From: Brachypalpus laphriformis
Lineage: Eukaryota; Arthropoda; Insecta; Diptera; Syrphidae
DNA length: 64,000 bases
Reading direction: 5' to 3'
NCBI GenBank assembly: GCA_945910035.1
Contig: OX246754.1
Coordinates: 279,153,158-279,217,157 of the forward strand
Shown here: piece by piece, positions 32,280-42,936 of the stretch
Layout of the letters: each line of letters begins with the position of its first letter
Position numbering within the stretch: the stretch's first letter is position 1
Notes under the pieces: model-generated
Database searches by the model: none
Told to the model about the DNA's origin: nothing
Seen by the model: the letters and a program-made list of their open reading frames with translations, nothing else
Made by a program: the position numbers and the translations under genes

Positions 32280-35200
32280 CTAGTGGTGGTCCCCGGGCAA
32301 CTATACGTATAAACCCTTATACGTATAGGCCAAAATTGTAAGTGCGGGTTGTCTAGGGCCTTGATTCTAGGCTAGGTAACGTGGGCCAGCAACCTGCGTT
32401 ACTGAAACCAGCTCGCTACTGAAACCGACACTATGCCTCGGATAAGGACTGATCACATGTTGACGACTTTTGGCTATTGTACCCGGACAAAGATAGGTTT
32501 CTAGAATGTAAAGACGCTCCTCGACTCGGGAAGAGAAGGTCCTTACAATGCCAGATTCCTCCAACTGGAAAAGGAATTCATGCGATATAAACTGGACATT
32601 TTGGGGGTAAGTGAAGTAAGATGGTTAGAAGCGGGCGAGTACCAGTCTCCAACGCGTAACACTGTACTACTCTATTCTGGAAGACCATCCGGAAGTCCGC
32701 GGGAATATGGAGTCGGACTACTGCTAACAACAACAGCACGCAAGGGCCTGATTTCCTGGCAGCCTCATGGTGATAGGATTTTGACGGCCAGATTCCGGAC
32801 TAGAGTACGACGCGTCACCATCATACAGTGTTACGCCCCAACGAATAGTTCGTCTGAGGACGAAAAGGAGAGCTTCTACAATCTCTTAAGCGCCGTCTTC
32901 AACAAAACACCAAATGGAGACATTGTCATAGTGATGGGGGATTTGAATGCCAAGGTAGGCAGCGACAACGAAGGGCTCAAGCATGTAATCGGGAAGCATG
33001 GACTAGGCAACCGCAATGACAACGGCGAAAGGTTTGTGGATTTCTGCAATGCCAACCGCCTTGTGATAGGTGGCACCATGTTTGAGCACAAGACCTGCCA
33101 CAAAGTCAGCTGGGTTTCCAATGACAGGCAAGCAACCTCCAACCAAATTGACCATTTTGCTATCAGCCGCCGCTTTAGAAGCAGTCTCATGGACGTCCGA
33201 AACAGACGAGGGGCAGATGTGGGGATAGTACGTGATCACCATCTTATGATAGCTACTCTCCAACTACGCACTGCTGCAGTTCGAAGATCCCACGACAACA
33301 CAAGAATGCCCAGGTTCAACATCGATAGACTTAGTGATCCCTCAGTGCGCCAACAATTAAGGGAGCACTTTTCGCAAGGTGTGGAAGCAATCAGCAGCTC
33401 AATGCCCGCAACCATCCAAGACCATTGGTGTGCTGTGAAAAATGTTTTTACATCTGGTGCTGAAAGAATTGTCGGTCGATCGCAGGGAAGACATAGGGCG
33501 TGGCTTTCCGAGGATACCTGGAGACGGATTGACGAACGAAAACAGCTAAAAGCTCGCGTTGCAGCTACCCCAGCAGCAGGGAGAAGCGAGCTAGAGTCCC
33601 TATATCGCATGAAGATGAGAGAAGTTCAGCGTAGCGTACGACGTGACAAGCGCAACTACATAAACGCGCTGGCTACAGAAGCAGAAGAAGCTGCACGGAG
33701 GTGCGACAGCAGGACTGTCTACAGAATCACGAAAGAGCTGACAGGTGGTCGCAGCTCCAGCCAATACCTAGTGAAAAGCCTAGACGGCTCCTTGCTCATT
33801 TCGGATGAGGACCAGCTCAAGAGATGGAAAGAGCATTTTGCTACGGTTTTGAACCGTGTATTCGCTAGCGATATGCTCCCAAATCAGACTGAGATGCCCG
33901 AGGTGAGAAGTTCCCGAATACGCACCACGACTCCCAGTAAAGATGAGATAATTACCGCGATCAAGGCACTCAAAACCAACAAGGCGGTAGGACTTGACGG
34001 TATTCCAGCAGAGCTCTTACGAGCAACGCCAACAACATCGGCTGAGCTTCTGCTTCCACTTATAGATAGAGCTTGGGAAGCTGAGAGCTTTCCTAACGAG
34101 TGGAAAAAGGGAATGATCGTCAAGCTTCCTAAGAAAGGAAATTTAATGGAGTGCGGAAACTGGAGGGGTATCTGCGTGCTGCCTGCTGTAGCTAAGATAA
34201 TAGCTAAAATCATCCTTGAGCGAATCAAACAACATCTCGAAGACACACTCGATGCCGAACAAGCAGGTTTCCGCTCTGGATCCTCCTGTGCCGACCACAT
34301 CAACACCCTGCGGATTATCATCGAACAGGGTGTCGAATATCGATCGCCACTGCACCTGCTGTTCATCGATTTTGAGAAGGCGTTCGATAGTGTCAACAGG
34401 GAGTTTATTTGGCGTGCCTTACGCAGGAGAGGCATTCCCGATAAACTAATTGCTATTATCAAAGCTACATATGAAGGCTCCAAATGTCACGTTCTGCACA
34501 GGGGAAGGTTGTCTGAGGAATTTGAGATCCAAAGTGGGGTAAGACAAGGCTGTATCCTTTCACCAATATTATTCCTATTGGTGATTAGCGATGTGCTTCA
34601 TGCAGCTTTGTCGACGGGAAACGGAGGAATTCGATGGACTCTTACATCTCAACTGAAGCATCTTGACTACGCAGACGATGTATGCTTACTCTCCCACAGA
34701 ATTATGGACCTCCACCAAATGACAGCAGATGTGGAGAGGGAGGCAGGTGTCGTCGGGCTGAAAATTAATACGACAAAAACTAAAATCATCAGCCTTGGAA
34801 CTAACTCATCGGCTCAAATATGCATTGCTGGACAACCGGTAGAGAGAGTAGAGGATTTCCAGTATCTTGGGAGTATTGTCTCGACCGATGGTGGAACCGA
34901 ACTGGATATAGCCAACAGGATCGCCAAAGCAAAGTCCGCGTTCGGGATGTTGTCCAAAATATGGCGAAGCAATGCAATCAGTTTGAGCACCAAAATAAGA
35001 CTGTTCCGCTCCAACGTTGAATCCGTGCTGCTATATGGTTGCAGCACGTGGAGAGTGACCACTACTATCACCAGAAAGCTGCAAACGTTCGTTAATAGGT
35101 GTCTGCGCAATATCTTAAGGATTTTCTGGCCCAATCGTATCTCTAACGAACACCTTTACGAGAGAACGGGTCAGGAACCAATAGGCACAACTATCCAACG

Positions 35201-35478
35201 GCGGAAGTGGCAGTGGATTGGTCACACGTTCCGAAAGGGTGACAGCTCCATAGCGAACCATGCTATGCAATGGAACCCTCTAACTCAGGATGGCAGAAGA
35301 CCTGGCGGTCCGCGGAAAACATGGCGCAGAACAGTCGAGAAGGAGGCACGGCAGTTAGGGAAAAGTTGGGGAGAACTGAGACACATTGCCAGAAACCGTA
35401 CACGATGGCGCGTAGGCGTAGTAGAGGCCCTAGGACCCACAAGGGGATACAGGACATAAGTAAGTAAGTAAGTAAGTA
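32280..35478 (+). mobile_element. RTE2 LINE, nearly intact
   Basis: The 3' end is sharp: the coding region runs to 35459 and is followed immediately by (TAAG)n at 35457-35478. The 5' end is not defined. The region from about 32280 to 32432 is a plausible 5' UTR, starting near TGGTGGTCCCCGGGCAAC, but there is no second copy of that part here to fix it. Fragments of the same family lie at 18955-19228 and 20153-20796. The low number of disabling changes compared with its neighbours suggests it is the youngest LINE in the window. Confidence 0.85.
32433..35459 (+). CDS. RTE2 polyprotein: endonuclease plus reverse transcriptase, one amber stop
   Basis: The uninterrupted frame from 32580 encodes 959 residues. 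In the same frame an upstream ATG at 32433 gives about 49 more codons, holding the endonuclease start TKIGF-stop-NVKTLLDSG. TAG at 32502-32504 replaces the Trp normally found before Asn-Val. Numbering from 32580, the endonuclease shows SEVRW (Glu 12), YAPTN at 85-89, GDLNAK at 120-125, NQIDH at 188-192 and RDHHL at 218-222. Reverse transcriptase has LFIDFEKAFD (Asp 597), GVRQGCILSP near 653 and YADD at 697-700. The C-terminal region holds WQWIGH and a Trp/Arg-rich end. The enzyme would nick the target and prime cDNA synthesis. Function is lost unless the amber is read through or translation starts at 32580 without the first endonuclease strand. Confidence 0.9.
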
Positions 35479-37265
35479 TGTAATCCAACATGTAAGATAA
35501 TTGGTGGAATTAGTGTAGAATTTTGGATAGTTGATGCCGAAATAGTGCTGGTACTAGAAGAAAATCGATTCTTTTGATTTCAATTTTGTTCATCGAAGCT
35601 TCTACCTCAGTACTCATGAATCCAATTATTATACCAAAGTCGTCATTGTTCTTATCTAGACTATCAGAGTATTACGAAACTTTTCATCGAAAAATGTTTA
35701 TTAATTGGAGGCCTCATTGAATTAACTTTGTACACACAATGTATTCTCCAGTTGTATTCTGCAGTGAAAGACGACTTTAGCAGGACTGGTAAAATGAATA
35801 AGGCTCTGAAAGATTCTACGAAAGGCATTAGCTTTAGAACCACTTTGAACGTTAAAAGGCCTTAATAGTAAATCACCGCCAGAGCCTTTGCCGATTGGAA
35901 AATTCTCTAGCAGCAAAAGCAGGTCCGGAAATGAGAAATGCTGCAACTGAGGTGCTTAGTTCTTGTACAGCTTCACTGGAATCTCTGTGGAACCTGTGAT
36001 TTTAGTTGTCTTTTTGTCAATTTGCCTAAGTTGACAGAGATACATACATTCTTCGAGAGCCAGCTCTCTGGTGCTGCTGAGACTTGAGCATTGACACAAA
36101 ATGTAATCGTCCAAGGCGATGCTAAATTTTAGAAGCTCCATGTGGGTCAAATCAATTGAGTGATCAATCAGTTCAGGTTCAGTTTCGACCCTGCAATACT
36201 ATTTCAGTAGAAACCCTTATACCCCAGAACCCAACATTGTAGTTTGGGCTGAAGGTACTAAGTTAATCGTGACAGCGTTTGATGAGTTGGCTTTGATGAC
36301 TGATTAACTGTTTACATATGTAAATAGTATATCATTTCTTGGAGTTATAAGCGAGTTTTTTTTGTAAAGATAGATATGTTGTTCAGATTTATAACATTTG
36401 TCTAGAGTTTTCTTTTTCTTTCATATTGGGGTGTCTAATCGAAATTCACCTTGAATTTAGATTAGACACCCAAACATTACGTTCGGTAGTTAATTTCCAT
36501 TTCCACTTTTAGAAGTTACACTATTAGAGACGCTAGCAGTTTTTGAAGAAATGTACATCCTTTGTATGTATGTAGTGTCAGCGCAGGTATATAGGTAGGT
36601 TTGATGGTCGCATTTCATTTCATTCCATCATTCCAACTGACCGGGTTCCAATTGGATTGTCAGTGCGTTTGGCTGGCGTTCGACCCCGGTGAGCGTGTTT
36701 AGGTGTGTGACTTTATCTCTGGTTCATCACCATATCCATGTGTGCTAAAATGAATCTGACAATGGCTGTATACACCCAATGAACAAGAAGGAGGTTGGAT
36801 CGTAATCTTTACTAGAAAAGCACTGCTGGTAAAGAACCTTATTTTTGTTTGTTTTTTTCTATGATAATTATTTTCATGTTAACTTAAGAACTAGTTATTA
36901 TACAAAACATTATTCATTTTCCGAAACTTTAAGTTGAACTTAAACTTGAACAGATTCAACCTTATGCAGTTTCGGAATGCTATCTTTTAGTTCATCATCA
37001 GTCTTAAGCTCCTAATTAGGCTGAACAAATATAAGCCTATGTATCAGCGCTGAGAAAGGTACAAACATGTTAGCTCTATGACTAAAAAATAAAGGATGGA
37101 AAATACAACCCATATCGGGTTTATTGCTACCGTATCGGACGAAACTTATCGACTTGCTCTCCAGCAAAATTTGCTTGAACATTGAAGTCGGTAAGGCCGA
37201 GTGAAATCCTTGCTAATGTAGTTCGGATGTTATAGAAGTATACCGCTGTTGCTTTCTATCAGGGT
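35479..37265. other. No gene recognised; one compact hairpin
   Basis: Two short frames on minus (36150-35956 and 35946-35722) are not recognised. The hairpin at 36429-36471 is listed separately. Confidence 0.4.
36429..36471. repeat. Near-perfect short hairpin
   Basis: Arms GGGTGTCTAATC (36429-36440) and GATTAGACACCC (36460-36471) pair perfectly. The inner AAATTCA and TGAATTT also pair, leaving almost no loop. This may be the remnant of a small inverted-repeat element. Confidence 0.7.
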
Positions 37266-39161
37266 TGAGAGTACAATAGCATTATTTTCTCAGAGGCTGG
37301 AGTTTCTCTCGTCAGATCCAGGGTCGACCAAAGAAACAACCGAAACTTTTGCGGAGAGGCCTCGGTCTACTCTATTCTTAACAACTTAATGATACTTAAC
37401 AATATGGAGTTACCTACGCAGACCTTATATCCTTAATACTAGGGTCTAACTACAGGACAGCGACAGCTTTTTAGGACGTCAGTATTTAAGTTCTCAGAAA
37501 TTACCTAGGCCCTTTTTTCCCCCCCAAAAGGCGATAATAATACTAATTAAGGTTATTCCAAATAGTATACATAATTCTCTTTAATTAAGTAATTCTTTCT
37601 AATTAAGACAAAATTAAGCAGAAATTCTTTCTAAATAATTCAAAAATAATTCAAAATAATAAGCAATCATTAATTAATTTCTTAATTTCTAAATAAGGAT
37701 AATTAATTCAAGAATAATAATAAGTTCAAGTCATACGCAAAATTCATTTCTTCTGTTGTATTATTTGGGGGGATGTGGGATTAAGTAGGTGGGGGATACA
37801 AAAATGGGTGGGGGTGGGGCTGTATGGTTGTAATTCAGGTGGTGAGGTGGATGATTTTTTTTTTGCCCCTGCAGTACATGACCGCTCGGCCCTCTCCTCT
37901 GTAGTGGATGACTACGTTGCCGTGGGGTCCTGATACATCTAACCGCCTTCCCCGAGTTCCATGGCGGCGTGGTGGTGGTACTTCGACGCCAGCAAAATAG
38001 CCGGCTTTTGGCCGTTTGGCACGGTGTAGCTTCCTTTTCCATGTCTTCTGGTGGATCGCGGCGGTAGCTGTTGCATCTTTTGACGTGTTTGGCTGGTTCG
38101 GATCTGATTCGGTGTCAATTGTGAGGGTGTTTTCTCCCGGTTCCGTACGAAAAACGCCGTGGTTTGCCAGTGGTTTTCCGGCCAGAGATATCGCGAAATC
38201 GGCCTGATCCAAGAAATCGATGCGGAGGACGGCGTCTTCCACCAAGTCTGCCATGTAGGTGGCCTGCAGGGTTATTGTCCGTTTTTCAAAGTGAAACGTC
38301 ACTCTGTAGTCTTCCCCTGATATCGGACCGGGACTCGGATCTGACGTAGCTTCCCTCTCATAGCGGCGCCGACAAATGATTGGGTGGCCCCTGTGTCTAT
38401 CAAGGCCTGGAAGTCTTGGCCTTTGATGGTCACCCGAATGAAATAGCGTGGGTCGATAGAGGTGAAGGCAGTATGTATCGCTACGCGGTTCTGGTGGCAG
38501 TGACAGTCTTTTGTCATTATGGCGTCCTGTCCGCAATAGGAGCAGAAAAGTCGGAACGGTCAGCGACATTCTTCCTGTCGGTGCCCTCTCTGCTTACAAT
38601 TCCAGCAGTGAGTATTACGGTCATAGGCTGGGGCGGCCTGCACTGGTTTAGCCGGTGAGGGTCTCGGCTGCGGGTTCTGTGCCATTGGCGGTCGGCTATT
38701 GCGCCTCTCAGCAGTTAAATCGGCTTTGCTCAATAGATATATCCAGCCAATGTTCATTCCGGGATTCTGGTTGGCTATGGCTTGTTGTAGAGTATCCTGG
38801 TCATTTTCGTGGTCGGACATGTTCTTGGTTCGCTGGTTGTCGTTCCGGTGAGTACCTCTTGCAGAGGTCCCTGCTCTAACGCCAATTGTGAGGGTGTTTT
38901 CTCAGAGGCTGAGGTTTCGCACATTGAATCCAGGGTCGACCAAGGAAACACCAGAAACTTTGGGGAGAGGTAATATTGGGAAACTTTATTTATGATTTTT
39001 AGCTTACACTAGCCTTAACAATGTTTCGATACCTAACAATACTGTAATACTTCTTGCATATGACGGCCTCGGTCTACTCTGTGCTTAACAACTTGATGAT
39101 GCTTAACAATATAGAGTTACCTACGCAGGCCTTATATCTTTAATATTAGGGTCTAACTACA
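37266..39161 (-). mobile_element. Ty3/gypsy-like LTR retrotransposon fragment (Gypsy1)
   Basis: Two direct repeats flank gag/protease coding DNA: 38889-39161 (273 bp, 5' LTR on minus) and 37266-37454 (189 bp, 3' LTR). They begin TG and end CA. The left copy lacks 96 bp present in the right (38971-39066), a segment that includes an AATAAA signal on minus. A primer-binding-site-like TTGGCGTTAGAGC follows the 5' LTR, and a purine run (37508-37528 on minus) resembles a polypurine tract. That tract implies the true 3' LTR may start slightly earlier, near 37496-37508. All pol downstream of protease is missing. No target duplication was found; RTE sequence begins directly at 39162. Confidence 0.8.
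37835..38820 (-). pseudogene. Gypsy1 gag nucleocapsid and aspartic protease
   Basis: The ATG at 38820 lies about 70 bp after the LTR. The first frame (38820-38560) is short for gag, so matrix/capsid sequence is largely missing. It contains the zinc knuckle CWNCKQRGHRQEEC. After one TGA, the same frame continues with a second knuckle, CSYCGQDAIMTKDC, whose His is Ile. The protease QALIDTGATQSFVG, with the DTG active site, follows at about 38420-38380. After a frameshift the remainder (to 37835) is open: EDYRVTFHF, LRIDFLDQADF (the ILG-like C-terminal protease block) and a basic tail. Reverse transcriptase and integrase are absent. It would cut the gag-pol polyprotein if intact. Confidence 0.8.
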
Positions 39162-40300
39162 CCCCGTGCAGGGACGGGTTAAGAATATCACTGCAGCCCA
39201 TCCCCCAACAACCAGCGCTTGTCGTAAAAGGCGACTAAGGGGGACAAATCAGATCTAGGCAATATAACACCCAAGTGAGCCTAGCGACACATATACTACC
39301 TTCAAAACCCTCCCACAAGTGTACATGCGAGTCCGTGGGTTGACACGACTGGAGATTACCGGTGTCATAAAAGAAAGATCAAACAATACTAAAACAGGAG
39401 CATGCACGTTTCAAACAACAAACACCATCGCAATATGGTGCAAAAAATTGTATTGCAAAACTGTATCATTATGGTAATAGTTGCAAAAAGGAAAGGCACT
39501 ACCCCGCCAGGCACTACCACTGCTGTGCATGGTACTGATCCTGGACCGAGCAGAAATGTTCGGGTCAGAGCTATACGGATTCCGGGGGCTAGCAAGATAA
39601 TGAAACAGGTTGGACGCAATTTGAGGGTCGCGAGTTGGAACGTTGGAAGCATGACCGGTCGAAGTTACGAGCTGGAAGAGATGATGAATAGAAGGCGCGT
39701 GGATATCTTGTGTGTCCAAGAGACGAAATGGAAAAACACCGGGAATCGGGCGCGTTTCTTGGACGTTAGGACAAAAGATTACAAGATGTTCTACTACGGA
39801 ACGGAAAAGTCTAAGAACGGAATCGGTATCATCCTTGCGGCAGAGCTACTTGAAAACGTCTTGAGCATTTCGAAGTCCAGCGACCGTTTGATGTCTCTCA
39901 AACTAGTAATACAAGGAGAGGTGTGGAATATTGTCAGTGCATATGCTCCCCACGATGGGTACAATCAGAGATATAAAGATGCATTTTGGCTAGATTTCCA
40001 CAATCTCCTTAAGAACATCCCAAAGGAAGAATTTCTGTTTGTTGGAGGAGATTTGAATGGACATGTCGGGAAATCAAACGAAGACTATGAAGACTGCCAT
40101 GGAGGACTAGGATATGGGACCAGGAACCTTCCTGGTGAAGACATCCTAAGCATGTGCAAATCACACGGTCTTATCGTGTTAAATACCATGTTCATCAAAC
40201 AAAGCCGACACCTGATCACTGTTACGGGGACCTCTTTTAGCGCAACACCCCACGTCCATGATGACGTCAACATTATGTGGATCATATTGACGTAGAGATC
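39162..40300 (+). pseudogene. RTE-like LINE 5' part: UTR and endonuclease (RTE4)
   Basis: The frame 39402-40295 encodes 297 residues. After a basic leader, an apurinic-type endonuclease begins: LRVASWNVGSMTGRSYELEE, VDILCVQETKW (catalytic Glu), SAYAPHDGYNQRYKD, GGDLNGHVG (Asp and Asn). It decays after KQSRHLIT, before the final Asp-His block, so the endonuclease is incomplete. No reverse transcriptase follows; GA/CT-rich repeats take over at about 40300. The presumed 5' UTR (39162-39401) includes GTCGTAAAAGGCGAC at 39221-39235, a small stem-loop. The domain resembles the endonuclease of RTE elements often misannotated as craniofacial development protein 2-like. Confidence 0.75.
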
Positions 40301-41245
40301 TGGAAAGAAGAGAGATACTCTACTCTCTTTCCATGACTCCGAAAAATCTTATCTTGACGTACAGATATGAAAAAGAGAGTGATATTCAACTCTCTTTCCA
40401 GAGAGCGAGATAGAGAGAGAGAGACAGAAAATATTAGAAAGGGACGACACATAAGAAGAGAAATAGCTACAGAAATAGAACAAAGAAAAATCAGACAGAA
40501 CAAAGAAAAATGAGTGAGACAAAGAGTACGTAGGGGAACGAGAATTGGGAGAACAAAGGGAATGAAGGTAAAGTGCATTGACCACATAGGTACTCTTACT
40601 TGGACCTACGTGAACAGCTGAGCTGAAGCTAGACATAGGTCAATGCACTGCGGAGTCGTTTTTTTTCTCTGATAGTTTTTTTGCGATATTTGGACCAATT
40701 TTAATTAATTGGGGCTCATACTTCGGCGGAGACATATAAAGCCAACCCCATCTATAGGCATACATATATATATTGTAATATATTCAGTATAGAAAATCGA
40801 CGTTACAGAGGCGCTGAGCAAGTGTAACCCGTTTTTTTTGTATGTACGTATGTACAATACCATAGCCAGGCGTGGAGCGTGAGGTAAAACCATAGGCTAT
40901 AATTCTGAGGGGACATTATACATATATATATATATATATAGTGGAATCCCGAAGCCAGATACACCTATATACATAGAGAATAGTGAGCCCACCGTTGGCG
41001 CAAGCATCGGGCGCGATAAGCCCGACACCTACATACATATATATACACAATAACAAGGTGACCCTGTCTGGTTTCCGCCCACCGAAAGGGGGTGCTCGGA
41101 GGGACAGAAGCAGTTCCTTTTTTTTTGCGCGAACATTTGGTCATTTGTGCAGTTCAGTTGATCTAGAACCCAAAGAAGAGCACATATTTGCTCGGGTTAT
41201 AAAACAAAGTTTAATTTTTTTTGTTCTTTTTTTCTTTCTTTTAGC
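40301..41245. repeat. GA/CT-rich and AT dinucleotide simple repeats
   Basis: Two diverged copies of a roughly 50-bp CT-rich unit occur at 40288-40337 and 40352-40402, followed by GAGA runs (40407-40440). A (TA)n run lies at about 40921-40941. AGTGCATTGACC near 40572 pairs with GGTCAATGCACT near 40637. No gene recognised. Confidence 0.6.
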
Positions 41246-41395
41246 AGCTACAGCTTTTTAGGGCGTCAGCTTATCAGCGACAGCTTTTTACGGCGTCAGC
41301 TTAGCAGCGACAGCCTTTTAGGGCGTCAGCTTAGCAGCAACAGCTTTTTAGGGCGTTAGCTTAGCAGCGATAGCTTTTTAGGACATCAGCTTAGC
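41246..41395 (+). repeat. 30-bp tandem repeat, five units
   Basis: Five head-to-tail 30-bp units start at 41246, 41276, 41306, 41336 and 41366. Each contains CAGCTTTTTAGGGCGTCAGC or a close variant. A single related unit lies at 37459-37482, beside the Gypsy1 left LTR. This suggests the array may be a U3-type repeat of a related LTR element. Confidence 0.88.
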
Positions 41396-42936
41396 AGCAG
41401 CTGCAGAAGGCAGCCACTTGGCAGCACTTGCTTAAGGCAGATACTTGGACAAAATGTTACGGAGTACTCCTTGGAGTACGGCGCGGATCCTCCAACTTGA
41501 GGATTGCGGATGGGACCAGCAATGGCTTCTCCTAGAGAGGGATGAGCCCGAAATGTACGGTCGGATCGGCTGTGGTTAGCAGCAGGTCCGATGTTTAACG
41601 CTCAGTCTTGAAAAGGACGGACGAACAAAAAATATTCGGTGGGATTAACCACTCTAGAGAGTCGACTCACAGTACTCAAGATTGGTACTCCAACAACAGC
41701 GTGAGGAACTCCGCCTTTTCAGCCCGCAGTGGGTGATCTTATAGAAATATCTTACAAGAGTTGAATGTGAATCCTATGACTCAATGCAAATCGCCTCTGT
41801 ATGCGGGCCATCTGGGAAGGCACACACCGCCGTCCGCTCCCCTCTCTGTGTATCAGCAGCTTCACTCTAGAGTCATACAATAGCCGTGTTTTTGTTAAAC
41901 CTAGCTAGCCAGTAGTTGCTAGTAAAGTAAAATTGTACACATAAAACGAATACAATAACCGGCTGGCTACTACTCTGGATTTTATCCCCAGCAAAATGTT
42001 ACTGGCTAGGAATTACGTGATGCCTAGTTTCAGGCGGCGCAAAAACGAATGTTTTTTAGTTATTTGTTGTTGCTGTCATTGTGAGGTTGCTTGGTTCCTA
42101 GAGATATGTTCGCATAAAATCGGCTGGCTTTGGCAGGCTGGCAAATCGTTTAAATGAACGACTGGCTGGCTAGGATTAAAAAAAACACGGCAAATATGTG
42201 TATGCCTGCTAACTTTTGCACGGCTACATCCCGTCACAGTGTGTTGGACAAAAACACCGCGAGCATACCTTTGCCCCACGAACAACCTAACCGCAGTGTA
42301 TTTCGCACACTGGGTCTCTCCTTTGAGCTCGCAGTGTGTAGAAGGTGCTCTTAACCAATATCCCAAGTGCTCGCTATCTTTATTATACACACACCAACCT
42401 ACCCTGCTGGCATATCTATCCGTACACTCTGGCTCTCACCCAACACATGTTGATGGCCATCATCTCGTGGCTGTGGATCGACGATGGCTGTGGGTATATA
42501 TTTTAGTGTGTGTGTCTTGGGCGGAGTCTTTGCCTTTAGTTAATGGAGTGGCGGGATGTCATGCACAGGGGGTCGGTAGAAAAGAAAAAGGTTATTGAGA
42601 TTCTGGTTCGGAGAAAAGTTATACGGCTAATTATATACAACGATCCAAGGTCGTTATGTGGACAGGGAGGGGACTTATTCCTGGTTATAGAGGGCCGGTG
42701 ATGGTGAACGGGCGAAGTATAACGCTTCGTTGCAGTAACAACCTCAATTACCCGTTTTAGAATTATGCAACCTTGCCCGCATCTAAATTCTACAAGAAGC
42801 AAACAAAATTTTATAAATTTTCGAAACATAGTGCACTTTGTTCCTGCATATCTCATATCTTGTTAAGATCGTTGAGAATTTAGAAACCTGTCAATAAGTA
42901 TAGACAGTTAGGCCATATTATAATATAACATATGTA
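41396..42936. other. No gene recognised; possible LTR-like sequence
   Basis: The stretch 41455-41991 starts TGTTAC and is bounded by CAAAA on both sides (41450-41454 and 41992-41996), but it does not end in CA. A solo LTR is possible but weakly supported. No coding frame was recognised up to the Tc1 element. Confidence 0.35.

Noticed and set aside
33884..34483. 199-codon frame on minus
   Set aside because: Antisense shadow of the RTE2 reverse transcriptase.
35722..36150. Two adjacent minus-strand frames as exons, with a possible AG acceptor near 36190
   Set aside because: No recognisable domain, no clear donor site and no conservation evidence in the window. Transcript data would be needed.
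40572..40648. AGTGCATTGACC inverted repeat as a terminator or MITE
   Set aside because: A 12-bp stem with a long loop in low-complexity DNA, with no duplication or second copy.
40921..40941. CRISPR-like or regulatory repeat
   Set aside because: Simple (TA)n microsatellite; the window has no spaced direct repeats of CRISPR type.
41455..41991. Solo LTR bounded by CAAAA
   Set aside because: It starts TG but ends AG, and there is no second copy in the window to define ends; kept only as a low-confidence remark.
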